64,000 nucleotides of DNA from Alcaligenaceae bacterium SAGV5. Lineage in GTDB: Bacteria; Pseudomonadota; Gammaproteobacteria; Burkholderiales; Burkholderiaceae_B. This document shows positions 1-10,925 of the stretch, piece by piece; positions within the stretch are counted from its first letter, which is position 1; the number at the start of each line of letters is the position of its first letter. Below the pieces are notes generated by a model. The model worked only from the letters and a program-made list of their open reading frames with translations, was not told where the DNA came from and searched no databases. The stretch lies in contig SPDP01000004.1 of assembly GCA_009360345.1 (NCBI GenBank), positions 248,001-312,000 on the forward strand, read 5' to 3'. The position numbers and the translations under genes are program-made.

Positions 1-413
1 GTGGCCGTCAACTCCAGGACTTCCTTGCCGTCCTGATTCAACAGATGCCAGCGCCAGCGCAGCACGCCCAGTTCGGGCCGGCTGCGCGAGGTCCTCGCCT
101 CGAGCACTTCGGCACGCAGCCGCAATTCATCTCCCGCCAGCACCGGGTGGGGCCAGCGCACCTGCTCCACGCCCGGCGAGGCGAACGACTCGGAGTCGTG
201 CAGCGCCGCCCTGACGGCCAGGTCCATCGCGATGCCGCAGGTCTGCCATCCACTGGCGATCAGCGCGCCGAACCGCCCCTGGCCCGCGGCCTTGCCATCC
301 ACGTGGAACCACTGCGGATCGTAGCTGCGGGCGAAGGCCAGCATCTCCGCTTCCTCGATCCGCCGGGGGCCGGCTTCGATGATCATGCCCGGGTGGAAAT
401 CGGCAAACTTCAT
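1..413 (-). CDS. MaoC-family (R)-hydratase/dehydratase, 3' end outside window
   Basis: Reads leftwards from the ATG at 413 and runs off the window after 137 codons, so only most of a roughly 150-residue hot-dog-fold hydratase is visible. Residues 27-39 (FARSYDPQWFHVD) carry the Asp32/His37 pair typical of MaoC and R-specific enoyl-CoA hydratases, and an ASGW segment follows. A strong GAGGAGA ribosome site lies 8 bases before the start. It is the last visible gene of the leftward box operon, 187 bases after the crotonase gene. A role in hydrating an unsaturated CoA ester made from benzoate is inference from position; the substrate cannot be read from sequence. The missing end could hide a second domain. 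Confidence 0.85.
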   Translation of the reverse strand, partial: MKFADFHPGMIIEAGPRRIEEAEMLAFARSYDPQWFHVDGKAAGQGRFGALIASGWQTCGIAMDLAVRAALHDSESFASPGVEQVRWPHPVLAGDELRLRAEVLEARTSRSRPELGVLRWRWHLLNQDGKEVLELTA

Positions 414-600
414 TGAGTCGTTCTCCTCGTTGTTGACGCCCCGTCAGCCGCCGCTCAGGCGCCGGAACGCGGCGGACGCTTCTCGGTCAAGGCCGCCGGG
501 CCCAGCACGAGTCCGGCCACGGCATCATTGCCAAGGTCGATGCGGACGTCCTGGGCATCCACGGCCAGGGAACAGGCAATTATTGCTCTCCGGCGTATGA

Positions 601-1392
601 CTATTGCCGGATCCAGGCCGCGGGCCGCTTGGCCAGGAAGGCGGCGAAGCCCTCGCGCGCCTCGTCGGTGCCGCGCACGCGGCTGATCGTGCGGGCGGTC
701 AGCTCGCGCACCTCGGGGGTGACGGGGCCGACTTCCAGTTGCCTGAACAAGGCCTTGATCTCGGCCTGCGCCTGGGGTCCGTTGGCCAGCAGTTCGGCCG
801 CGATCGCCTCGACCGCCGCGTCCAGGTCGGCGGCGTCGACCACCTGCTGCACCATGCCCATTTGCAGCGCCGCCTGCGCGTCGATGCGCGAGGCGGTCAG
901 CGCCAGGCGCAGCGCGTGGCGCTTGCCCACGGCATTGACGAGATAGGGACTGATGACGGCGGGCAGGATGCCAAAGCGGGCCTCGCTGGCGGCGAAGCGG
1001 GCATCGCTGCTGGCCACCGCCATGTCGCAGGCGCAGGCCAGCCCCACGCCGCCGCCCAGCGCCACGCCGTGGACACGGGCGATCGTCGGTTTGGGACAGG
1101 ACGCGATGGTCTCCAGCATGGCGGCGAAACGCCGCGCGTCCTCCAGGTTCCATTCCGCGCTGGCCTGGCTCGCGCGCTGCATCCATTGCAGGTCCGCGCC
1201 CGCGCTGAACGCCTTGCCTTCCCCGGAAAGCACGACCACGCGCGCGGCCTCGTCCTGGCCCAGCCCGGCGAAGACCCGGGCCAGTTCTTCGATCATCCGC
1301 TCGTCGAAGGCGTTGAAGACCTCGGGCCGCGCCATGCGCACGTCGACCACGCCCGATGCGTGGCGGATCATCTGCAATGTGTCCATGGGCAT
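601..1392 (-). CDS. Enoyl-CoA hydratase/isomerase (crotonase) family protein, LiuC-like
   Basis: A 263-residue crotonase-fold protein. The oxyanion-hole segments are at residues 62-71 (FSAGADLQWM) and 111-123 (ALGGGVGLACACD). Only the second crotonase glutamate is present, Glu137 in SEARFGILPAVISP; glycine replaces the first. That pattern and the ISPY segment resemble methylglutaconyl-CoA hydratases more than classical enoyl-CoA hydratases. The ATG overlaps the boxA stop by one base (TGATG), so it is translationally coupled to boxA. Placement in the box operon suggests action on didehydroadipyl-CoA or a later beta-oxidation-like step, but a leucine-pathway enzyme captured by the operon is possible. 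An MDTLQ start 6 bases further in is an alternative. Confidence 0.88.
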   Translation of the reverse strand: MPMDTLQMIRHASGVVDVRMARPEVFNAFDERMIEELARVFAGLGQDEAARVVVLSGEGKAFSAGADLQWMQRASQASAEWNLEDARRFAAMLETIASCPKPTIARVHGVALGGGVGLACACDMAVASSDARFAASEARFGILPAVISPYLVNAVGKRHALRLALTASRIDAQAALQMGMVQQVVDAADLDAAVEAIAAELLANGPQAQAEIKALFRQLEVGPVTPEVRELTARTISRVRGTDEAREGFAAFLAKRPAAWIRQ

Positions 1393-2666
1393 CAGTAGGT
1401 CTCGAGGTGCAGGCGGCCTTCGCGTTTCAGGGCGCCGGAAATGCTCTCCCAGTTCAGTCCCGCTTGCAGGGCCACGTCGCGCAGGGCGATGACCACGCCC
1501 TCCTCCATGCTCTTGAGCCCGCAGACATAGAAATGGGTGTTGGCGTCCTGCAGCAGTTCGGCCAGATCGGCGGCGCGCTCGCGCATCAGGTCCTGGACGT
1601 AGCGCCTGGGCGCGCCCGGCGCGCGCGAGAACGCCAGGTTGATGTCGATGAAATCCTTGGGCAGGCTCATCAGCGGGCCGAAATAAGGCAGTTCTTCCTT
1701 GGTGCGGGCGCCGAAGAACAGCATCAGCCTGCCGCTCTCGAACCGCCCCTTCCCGCGTAACCGGCGCCGCCATTCCGTCATCGCCCGCATGGGCGCGCTG
1801 CCGGTCCCGGTGCAGATCATCACGATGTGCGAACGCGGATGGTTGGGCATCAGGAACGAAGCGCCGAAGGGACCGATGACCTGGACCTTGTCGCCTACCT
1901 TCAGATCGCATACGTAGTTCGAACAGAGACCCTGTACAGGATTGCCCTGGTGGTCGGCCGTCACGCGTTTGACGGTGAGCGAAACGTTGTTGTAGCCGGG
2001 CCGCTCGCCATTGCGAGGGCTGGCGACGGAATACTGGCGCGCATGGTGCGCCCTGCCCTGGGCATCGGCCCCGGGCGGCACGATGCCGATGGATTGCCCC
2101 TCCAGCACCGGAAACGGCAGCGAGCCGAAATCCAGCACGATATGGTGGGTCTCATTCTGCGTGCCGGGCTCGTTGACCCGCACGTTGCCGACCACGGTGG
2201 CCGCGATCGGACTGCGCGGGCCATACAGATTCGTATAGGCATGGGCGGCGGACCACGGGGGCGTGGCGGCGCCGAAAGCGCCCGAGTTGAACGCCGTCTC
2301 GTCGGAAGCCGAAGCGGCCGGAGCCGGCGCTTCCAGCCGGACCGCCTCTTCCTCCATCGTTTCCGCGCCCGCCGCCGCCAACTGGTCGGGGGTCAGCTCG
2401 CCCGGGAGTTCGTCCCAGGTGAACTGCTCCTCGATGCCGTAGGCGGCGGACTTCGGAACGGAACGCCAGTTGTCGATCGCCCCCGTGGGACAGGGCGGCA
2501 CACAGGCCATGCAACTGTTGCACACGTCGGCCCGCACGACATAGTTGTTGTCATCGTGCGTGATGGCGTCGACGGGACACGTCGCTTCGCAGGTGTTGCA
2601 GCGTATGCAGATTTCCGGGTCGATCAGGTGCTGCTTGATGACGACCGTCTGGACTGGCGTATCCAT
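1392..2666 (-). CDS. boxA: Benzoyl-CoA 2,3-epoxidase reductase subunit BoxA
   Basis: A 424-residue iron-sulphur flavoprotein that passes electrons from NADPH to the oxygenase BoxB. The N-terminus holds two [4Fe-4S] motifs, Cys20/23/26/30 and Cys49/52/55/59. An acidic, alanine-rich linker follows, then a ferredoxin-NADP reductase module with an RQYSVASPRNG flavin-binding stretch near residue 210 and a CTGTGSAP pyridine-nucleotide loop near 285. This arrangement is diagnostic of BoxA. It lies 13 bases after boxB and overlaps the crotonase gene by one base, so boxC-boxB-boxA reads as one operon. Acts in the cytoplasm. No irregularities were seen. Confidence 0.96.
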   Translation of the reverse strand: MDTPVQTVVIKQHLIDPEICIRCNTCEATCPVDAITHDDNNYVVRADVCNSCMACVPPCPTGAIDNWRSVPKSAAYGIEEQFTWDELPGELTPDQLAAAGAETMEEEAVRLEAPAPAASASDETAFNSGAFGAATPPWSAAHAYTNLYGPRSPIAATVVGNVRVNEPGTQNETHHIVLDFGSLPFPVLEGQSIGIVPPGADAQGRAHHARQYSVASPRNGERPGYNNVSLTVKRVTADHQGNPVQGLCSNYVCDLKVGDKVQVIGPFGASFLMPNHPRSHIVMICTGTGSAPMRAMTEWRRRLRGKGRFESGRLMLFFGARTKEELPYFGPLMSLPKDFIDINLAFSRAPGAPRRYVQDLMRERAADLAELLQDANTHFYVCGLKSMEEGVVIALRDVALQAGLNWESISGALKREGRLHLETY

Positions 2667-2679
2667 GATGAGGGGCTGC

Positions 2680-4107
<1,428 letters not shown>

Positions 4108-4140
4108 GTCTCGACTCCGTTGGTCCGGACTGCGGGATGG

Positions 4141-5820
4141 TTACACTCGATTCAGATCGAAGGCCGCTTTCTCACCCTTGCCGTACACCTTCAAGGCGCC
4201 TTTTTCCCCCACCGCGTTCGGCCGGTTGAAGATCCAGTTCTGCCACGCGCTCAGGCGGCCGAAAATCCGGGTTTCCATGGTTTCCTTGCTGGCGAAGCGC
4301 AAATTGGCCTCCAGCCCGGTCAGCGCATCCGGCGACATCGCGGCGCGCTCTTCGATGGCGATGCGGATCTCGTCGGCCCAGTCGATGTCGTCCGGCGCCG
4401 CGGTCACCAGGCCCAGGGCGCAGGCGGCATCCGCGTCCAGCGCCTTGCCGATCTGCGCGCGGGCGGCGGCGAGCGGCCCGGCCTCCTCGTAGAACCTGCG
4501 GGCCAGGCGGGACTGGCCGTTGACCATGGGATAGGCGCCGAAATTCAGTTCCGACAGCGTCAGCCGCGGCGCCCGTCCGGGCTCGTCGGGCAGCGCCAGC
4601 ATATAGGCGCGGTCGGCGGCGAAGGCCAGTTCGGCCAGCGTGCCGGCGAAGCACGAGTCCGGCTCGATCAGCGCGAACAGCGAACGCGACGAAACGTCCA
4701 GCCGCGCCAGCGTCCGGCGCAGAAGCCCCGTGACCTCGCGCACGAACCAGTGGCCGGCGTGACGCTGGAGGGTGGCGTCGCAAGCCAGCACCCCGGCGGC
4801 ATCGCCCTGGGTCTTGAGCAGCCAGGTGCCGATGTCCAGTTCGTTCGTGCGCATGTGCAGGATGGCGTCGTCCAGTTCTCGCGCCATCGCCATCGGCCAC
4901 CAGGCCGTGCCGGCCGCGACGATGCCGTCCACGTCCTCGGGCTGCGCCGTGTCCGGGGCCTTGACGGTGAACACGGCGCTGCGGTTGGCGCGGTCTATCC
5001 GCACGTCCACGTAGCGGTAGCGCAGCGCATCGGCCTCTTCGGCGCGCTCGACGCGGACCAGGGCCACGCCCTGGGCGCCGGCCGGCCGGTCGCTGGCCCC
5101 GGCCAGCCGCTGCGCGCGCTCCTGCACCACCTGGGCGAATTGCGAAGGCTTGGGGGCGCAATCGACCAGCCGCCAGTCCACCGCGCGCTGGCCGCGCACG
5201 CCTTCGCTGGTCGTGCAGAAAATGTCCGCCAGGTCATGGCGCACGTGGCGCTTGTCGGTCACGCGGGTCAGGCCGCCGGTGCCGGGCAACACACCCAGCA
5301 GCGGAACCTCGGGCAGCGACACCGACGAGGATTTGTCGTCGATCAGCACCAGATCGTCGCAGGCCAGCGCCAACTCATAGCCACCGCCGGCGCAGGCGCC
5401 ATTGATGGCGGCCAGGAACTTCAGGCCGGAATGACGGCTGGAGTCCTCGATGCCGTTGCGGGTCTCGTTGGTGAACTTGCAGAAATTCACCTTCCAGGCG
5501 TGGGTCGACAACCCCAGCATGAAAATGTTGGCGCCAGAACAGAAAATCCGGTCTTTCATGCTGGTGACCACCACCGCGCGCACCTCGGGATGCTCGAAGC
5601 GGATGCGGTTCAGGGCATCGTGCAGCTCGATGTCCACGCCCAGGTCATAGGAATTGAGCTTGAGCCGGTACCCCGGCCGCAACCCGCCATCCTCGGCGAT
5701 ATCCAGCCCCAGCGTCGCCACGGCCCCCTCGAAACTCAGTTTCCAGTGCCGGTAGCGGGACGGATCCGTACGGTAGTCCACCTTCCCGGGAGCCTGATCG
5801 ACCTGAACGGCATTGCTCAT
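4141..5820 (-). CDS. boxC: 2,3-epoxybenzoyl-CoA dihydrolase BoxC
   Basis: A 559-residue double-crotonase protein that hydrolytically opens the epoxide ring to 3,4-dehydroadipyl-CoA semialdehyde and formate. The first crotonase half shows a CSGANIFMLG oxyanion segment (94-103) and GGGYELALACDD with Glu149. The C-terminal half has a degenerate second domain, as in known BoxC. The ATG at 5820 is preferred over one 8 codons upstream because GAGGAGA precedes it at good spacing and the protein then begins MSNAVQ. First gene of the boxCBA operon; its promoter and candidate BoxR operators lie just upstream. Confidence 0.96.
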   Translation of the reverse strand: MSNAVQVDQAPGKVDYRTDPSRYRHWKLSFEGAVATLGLDIAEDGGLRPGYRLKLNSYDLGVDIELHDALNRIRFEHPEVRAVVVTSMKDRIFCSGANIFMLGLSTHAWKVNFCKFTNETRNGIEDSSRHSGLKFLAAINGACAGGGYELALACDDLVLIDDKSSSVSLPEVPLLGVLPGTGGLTRVTDKRHVRHDLADIFCTTSEGVRGQRAVDWRLVDCAPKPSQFAQVVQERAQRLAGASDRPAGAQGVALVRVERAEEADALRYRYVDVRIDRANRSAVFTVKAPDTAQPEDVDGIVAAGTAWWPMAMARELDDAILHMRTNELDIGTWLLKTQGDAAGVLACDATLQRHAGHWFVREVTGLLRRTLARLDVSSRSLFALIEPDSCFAGTLAELAFAADRAYMLALPDEPGRAPRLTLSELNFGAYPMVNGQSRLARRFYEEAGPLAAARAQIGKALDADAACALGLVTAAPDDIDWADEIRIAIEERAAMSPDALTGLEANLRFASKETMETRIFGRLSAWQNWIFNRPNAVGEKGALKVYGKGEKAAFDLNRV

Positions 5821-5839
5821 GACATCTCCTCGACGTTTA

Positions 5840-5887
5840 TGCATCTTAGTGCATCAACTAGCAGTTTAATGAAAGATAGTTCATGCA
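5840..5887 (-). promoter_or_regulatory. Candidate BoxR operator: three TGCA boxes
   Basis: TGCA tetramers occur at 5840-5843, 5850-5853 and 5884-5887. The first two form TGCA-N6-TGCA downstream of the transcription start, and the third lies inside the -35/-10 spacer. TGCA is, as I recall, the core recognised by BzdR/BoxR-type regulators. A repressor here would block the polymerase, and benzoyl-CoA is the inducer reported for the family. Function is inferred. Confidence 0.55.
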
Positions 5888-5901
5888 CCCAAGCGCGTCA
5901 A
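5873..5901 (-). promoter_or_regulatory. Sigma-70-type promoter of the boxCBA operon
   Basis: On the minus strand TTGACG (5901-5896) is followed after exactly 17 bases by TATCTT (5878-5873). Initiation would fall near 5866, about 45 bases before the boxC start. It overlaps the TGCA boxes. Confidence 0.65.
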
Positions 5902-5974
5902 GCTCCCGCCAACTAGGATCAACCCTGACGAATCAGACAACCAAACCTCCCAACCCCGGACAGCCCCCCCTAGG

Positions 5975-6112
5975 CCCAGGAAACCGCGGATCCGGCTCCG
6001 CCGGTCCGCCAGTGCCGCCCCCGGGACCCGGCGCCGGGCCGCCCCCTCGGGGGGCTGCCGCGCGGCGGCCGGGGGCTCGCCATGCTGGGCGCGCGCAAGC
6101 GCGTAGAGGGGG
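5975..6112 (-). repeat. Stop-codon-anchored intergenic repeat, copy A
   Basis: Read on the minus strand it starts immediately after the boxR TGA with CCCCCTCTACGCGC. It continues through a C-run/G-run stem to GGCGGCACTGGCGGACCGGC and GCCGGATCCGC, and ends at TTTCCTGGG. It is the longest copy, with an insert of about 55 bases in the C/G-rich arm. The same core occurs at 13099, 13269 (inverted) and 19374. Confidence 0.75.
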
Positions 6113-7042
6113 TCACATCGTCCAGTCCACCATGCCCGCCGCGCCTCGCACCAGCGAACGCAGGCCGGCGAAAGCCTCTTCCAGCGCGTGCCCGCTGGTG
6201 TTGTAGCGGGCATCGGCCTTGGCGTAGAACGCGGCCCGGCCGGCCAGGATGCGCTTGAGATCGTCCATGGCCTCGCGGCTGCCCGACATGGGGCGGAAAT
6301 CGCCCTGGGCCACGACCCGGCGCATGTGATCCTCGGGATCGGCCTGCAGCCAGACCGTATAGCAATGCGACAGCAGCAGGTTGAAGGTCGAAACGTCCGA
6401 CACCAGGCCGCCCGGCGTGGCGATCACGACCTCGGGATGGATCTGCACGGTCTCCTCCAGCGCCCGCCGCTCATAGCGGCGATAGGCATTGGCGCCGTAC
6501 AGCGAATGGATTTCGACGATGCTGCAACCGGCCACTTTCTCGATTTCCCGGCTCAGCTCGATGAAGGTGTAGCCCAGGTCCTCGGCCAGCATCCGGCCCA
6601 GCGTGGACTTGCCCGCCCCCCGCAGCCCGACCAGGGCGATACGGGACAGGCGCGAATGATTGTCGCCGCGCGAACCGAACATTTCCGTCAGGGTATTGCG
6701 GGCGCGATGGAGATCGGCATCGGAGCGCCCTTCGAGCAACTCGCGGATCAGCAGCCACTCCGGGCTGGTGGTGGTGACGTCGCCCAGGACCTCGGCCAGC
6801 GAACACTGCAAGGCCTGGGAGACCTGCAACAGTATCAGGATGGAGGCATTGCCCGTCCCCAGCTCCAGATTGGCGAGATGCCGCTCGGAAATGCCGGCGG
6901 CCGAGGCCGTGGCCTTGCGGGTCAGGCCACGCCGGGCCCGCAGTGTCCGTATTCGTTCCCCCAGCGTCACCAAGAAAGGTTCCTTGGCCGGCGCGTCATT
7001 GGCCGCGGCCTGCCCCGCTTCGGAAACCGCCTCTTCTTTCAT
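6113..7042 (-). CDS. boxR: Benzoate pathway regulator BoxR (HTH plus shikimate-kinase-like domain)
   Basis: A 309-residue regulator with the BzdR/BoxR architecture. An XRE-type helix-turn-helix lies at about residues 27-85 (GERIRTLRARRG...ISERHLANLE), then a linker, then a shikimate-kinase-like domain with P-loop GLRGAGKST at 139-147. In this family the kinase-like domain senses benzoyl-CoA rather than making shikimate phosphate. It lies between the two arms of the box cluster, transcribed away from the boxD arm, so it is well placed to control both promoters. The start is preceded by a modest AAGGT site. Two TTACCCGCA direct repeats sit upstream and may be part of its own control region. Confidence 0.95.
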   Translation of the reverse strand: MKEEAVSEAGQAAANDAPAKEPFLVTLGERIRTLRARRGLTRKATASAAGISERHLANLELGTGNASILILLQVSQALQCSLAEVLGDVTTTSPEWLLIRELLEGRSDADLHRARNTLTEMFGSRGDNHSRLSRIALVGLRGAGKSTLGRMLAEDLGYTFIELSREIEKVAGCSIVEIHSLYGANAYRRYERRALEETVQIHPEVVIATPGGLVSDVSTFNLLLSHCYTVWLQADPEDHMRRVVAQGDFRPMSGSREAMDDLKRILAGRAAFYAKADARYNTSGHALEEAFAGLRSLVRGAAGMVDWTM

Positions 7043-7092
7043 CGGACCTTACCCGCAAGATGATGCGCACCCCCTGGGACTTACCCGCAGGA

Positions 7093-7153
7093 TGCAGATT
7101 CTTTTTGACACGACCCAAACATGCCGCGTATTGTCTCGACACATGGACATGCA
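7093..7153 (+). promoter_or_regulatory. Candidate BoxR sites flanking the boxD-arm promoter
   Basis: TGCA boxes at 7093-7096, just upstream of the -35, and at 7150-7153, near +10, bracket the promoter at 7105-7134. This mirrors the boxC promoter on the other side of boxR. Regulation by BoxR is inferred. Confidence 0.45.
7105..7134 (+). promoter_or_regulatory. Promoter of the boxD/ligase/transporter operon
   Basis: A perfect -35 TTGACA (7105-7110) is followed after 18 bases by TATTGT (7129-7134). The next gene starts at 7215, giving a leader of about 75 bases. Confidence 0.6.
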
Positions 7154-7214
7154 CGATACTTCATGACAAAGAGTGCCGCGACATGAAGTCCAGTATGCCT
7201 GAGGAGATGAGTTC

Positions 7215-7679
7215 ATGCGCGATTCATTTGAATCCCTGGTAAAGACGATAACTCAGTCCATTGCCGGACACCCCGTGGACGCCGCGCTGGAGGGCCACCT
7301 CAACCGCCACCATGGCCCGGACACGGACTGGTTCCGCGACATGACCCGCGCCTGTGAGTCCGGCGTGGTCCAGGGGTGGCTCTGCAACCGGGAGGCGGAC
7401 GGCATACGCTACGGCCGCGCGGTCAAGCCCGGCCCCGACTCCGCCGGTTTCTCCGTGGACGTCGTCGACATGACCGATCTGGCCGGCCCCCACCACGTCC
7501 ATCCCAACGGCGAAATCGACATGGTCATGCCCCAGACCCCGGGCGCCCGCTTCGACGGCACTCCCGCGGGCTGGAAGGTCTACCCCCCCGGCAGCGCCCA
7601 CCGCCCCACCGTCGCGGGCGGCCGCGCGCTGGTCCTCTACCTGCTGCCCGAGGGCGCCATCGAGTTCACCCGGACATGA
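7215..7679 (+). CDS. DUF4863 / 4-hydroxylaminobenzoate lyase-like (PnbB-like) protein
   Basis: A 154-residue cytoplasmic protein of the DUF4863 family, to which the 4-hydroxylaminobenzoate lyase PnbB belongs as I recall. A cupin-like core is visible: GPHHVHPNGEIDMVMP near residues 91-106 and PPGSAHRPTVAGGRALVLYL near 124-143, with His residues that could bind metal. A GAGGAGA site lies 7 bases before the ATG. It is the first gene of the boxD arm and overlaps boxD by four bases (ATGA), so it is co-translated with benzoate enzymes. Its part in benzoate use is unknown to me; detoxification of a side product or a metal-dependent lyase step are guesses. Confidence 0.85.
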   Translation: MRDSFESLVKTITQSIAGHPVDAALEGHLNRHHGPDTDWFRDMTRACESGVVQGWLCNREADGIRYGRAVKPGPDSAGFSVDVVDMTDLAGPHHVHPNGEIDMVMPQTPGARFDGTPAGWKVYPPGSAHRPTVAGGRALVLYLLPEGAIEFTRT

Positions 7680-9256
7680 CCGAACTGCTTCCCAATCATC
7701 TGGCGGGCCGCTGGCAAACCGGCGGCGACCCGGGCACGCCGCTCTTCGATCCCGTCCTGGGCACGGAACTGGTCCGCGTCTCCAGCACGGGCCTGGATCT
7801 CGAAGCGGCCTATGCCTACGCCCGCGACGAAGGCGGCCCGGCGCTGCGCGCCATGACCTATGCGCAGCGCGCCACCCTGCTGTCCTCGATCGTGGAGGCG
7901 CTCAAGGCCAACCGCGACCGCTACTTCGACATCGCGCAGGCCAACTCCGGCACCACGAGACCGGACTCCGCCGTCGACATCGACGGCGCCATCTTCACCC
8001 TGGGCCAATACGCCCGCTGGGGCGCGTCGCTGGGCGACAGACACTGGCTGGCGGACGGCGAAACCGTCCCCATGGCCAAGGACGGCTCGTTCCTCAGCCG
8101 CCACGTGCGGGTGCCGACGCGCGGCCTCGCCCTGTTCATCAACGCCTTCAACTTCCCCGCCTGGGGGCTATGGGAAAAAGCCGCGCCGGCGCTGCTCTCG
8201 GGCGTGCCGGTGGTCGCCAAGCCCGCTACCGCCACCGCCTGGCTGACGCAGGCGATGGTCGCCGACGTGATCGCCGCGGGCATCCTGCCGGCGGGCGCCC
8301 TGTCCGTCGTCTGTGGCGGCGCGCGGGGGCTGCTGTCGCCCTTGCAGCCCTTCGACGTGGTGTCGTTCACCGGCTCGGCCGACACCGCGGCGCTCATCCG
8401 CTCGCACGACGCCATCGTGCGCCGCTCGGTGCGCGTCAACATCGAGGCCGACAGCCTGAACAGCGCCCTGCTGCTGCCCGATGCACAACCCGGCTCCGAC
8501 TCCTTCGACCTGCTGGTACGCGAAGTGGTGCGCGAAATGACGGTCAAGGCGGGGCAGAAGTGCACGGCCATCCGGCGCGTTTTCGTGCCGGCATCCTGCT
8601 ACGCGGCGGCCGGCAAAGCCATCGCCGCGAAGCTGGCACGCATCACCGTGGGCAATCCGCGCAACGAGGCGGTCCGCATGGGCTCTCTGGCCAGCCGCCA
8701 GCAGTGGGAAAACGTGCGGGCAGGCACGGCGGCCCTGCGCCGCCACGCGGAGGTGCTGCACGATGGCGCGGCGGTCCCGCTGCTGGATGCCGATCCGGCC
8801 GTGGCCGCCTGTATCGGCCCCACGCTGCTGGGCGCCTCCCGCCGCGAAGCCGCCGGCGTCGTGCACGACATCGAAGTATTCGGTCCGGTGGCCACGCTGC
8901 TGCCCTATGAAGGATTGCCCGACGCGCTGGAACAGATACGCCTCGGCCAGGGATCGCTGGTAGCGTCGATCTACACGGCCGACGCCGCGCTGGCGGGCCA
9001 AGCCGCCCTCGCGCTGGCCGACAGCCATGGACGCCTGCACGTCGTCACGCCCGAGGCCGCCGCCGTCCACACGGGCCACGGCAACGTCATGCCCATGTCG
9101 CTGCACGGCGGTCCCGGACGGGCCGGCGGAGGCGAAGAGCTGGGCGGCTTGCGGGCACTGGGTTTCTACCATCGCCGAGCGGCTATCCAGGGCGCCGGCG
9201 CCGTGACGGACCTCCTGGACGGCGCCGCGCCGACGTGGAGCGCGCCAGGACATTGA
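7676..9256 (+). CDS. boxD: 3,4-dehydroadipyl-CoA semialdehyde dehydrogenase BoxD
   Basis: A 526-residue aldehyde dehydrogenase that oxidises the BoxC product to 3,4-dehydroadipyl-CoA with NADP+. The catalytic Cys296 is in GQKCTAIRR, the general base Glu257 in VNIEADSLN, and Asn157 in INAFNFPAWG. The PaaZ-like HAFNFP-type signature and C-terminal HGGPGRAGGGEELGG fit the BoxD/PaaZ group. The ATG at 7676 overlaps the preceding stop (ATGA), and the ligase follows after 79 bases. The C-terminal tail beyond residue 500 is variable. The many out-of-frame readings here are compositional. Confidence 0.94.
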   Translation: MTELLPNHLAGRWQTGGDPGTPLFDPVLGTELVRVSSTGLDLEAAYAYARDEGGPALRAMTYAQRATLLSSIVEALKANRDRYFDIAQANSGTTRPDSAVDIDGAIFTLGQYARWGASLGDRHWLADGETVPMAKDGSFLSRHVRVPTRGLALFINAFNFPAWGLWEKAAPALLSGVPVVAKPATATAWLTQAMVADVIAAGILPAGALSVVCGGARGLLSPLQPFDVVSFTGSADTAALIRSHDAIVRRSVRVNIEADSLNSALLLPDAQPGSDSFDLLVREVVREMTVKAGQKCTAIRRVFVPASCYAAAGKAIAAKLARITVGNPRNEAVRMGSLASRQQWENVRAGTAALRRHAEVLHDGAAVPLLDADPAVAACIGPTLLGASRREAAGVVHDIEVFGPVATLLPYEGLPDALEQIRLGQGSLVASIYTADAALAGQAALALADSHGRLHVVTPEAAAVHTGHGNVMPMSLHGGPGRAGGGEELGGLRALGFYHRRAAIQGAGAVTDLLDGAAPTWSAPGH

Positions 9257-9335
9257 CACAGGAAGCCGCCGGCACCAGGCCCGACCAGAGGCCGCCGGAG
9301 GTTTCTCGCCCGATTGCATGAACGAGGAGACCATC

Positions 9336-10921
<1,586 letters not shown>

Positions 10922-10925
<4 letters not shown>

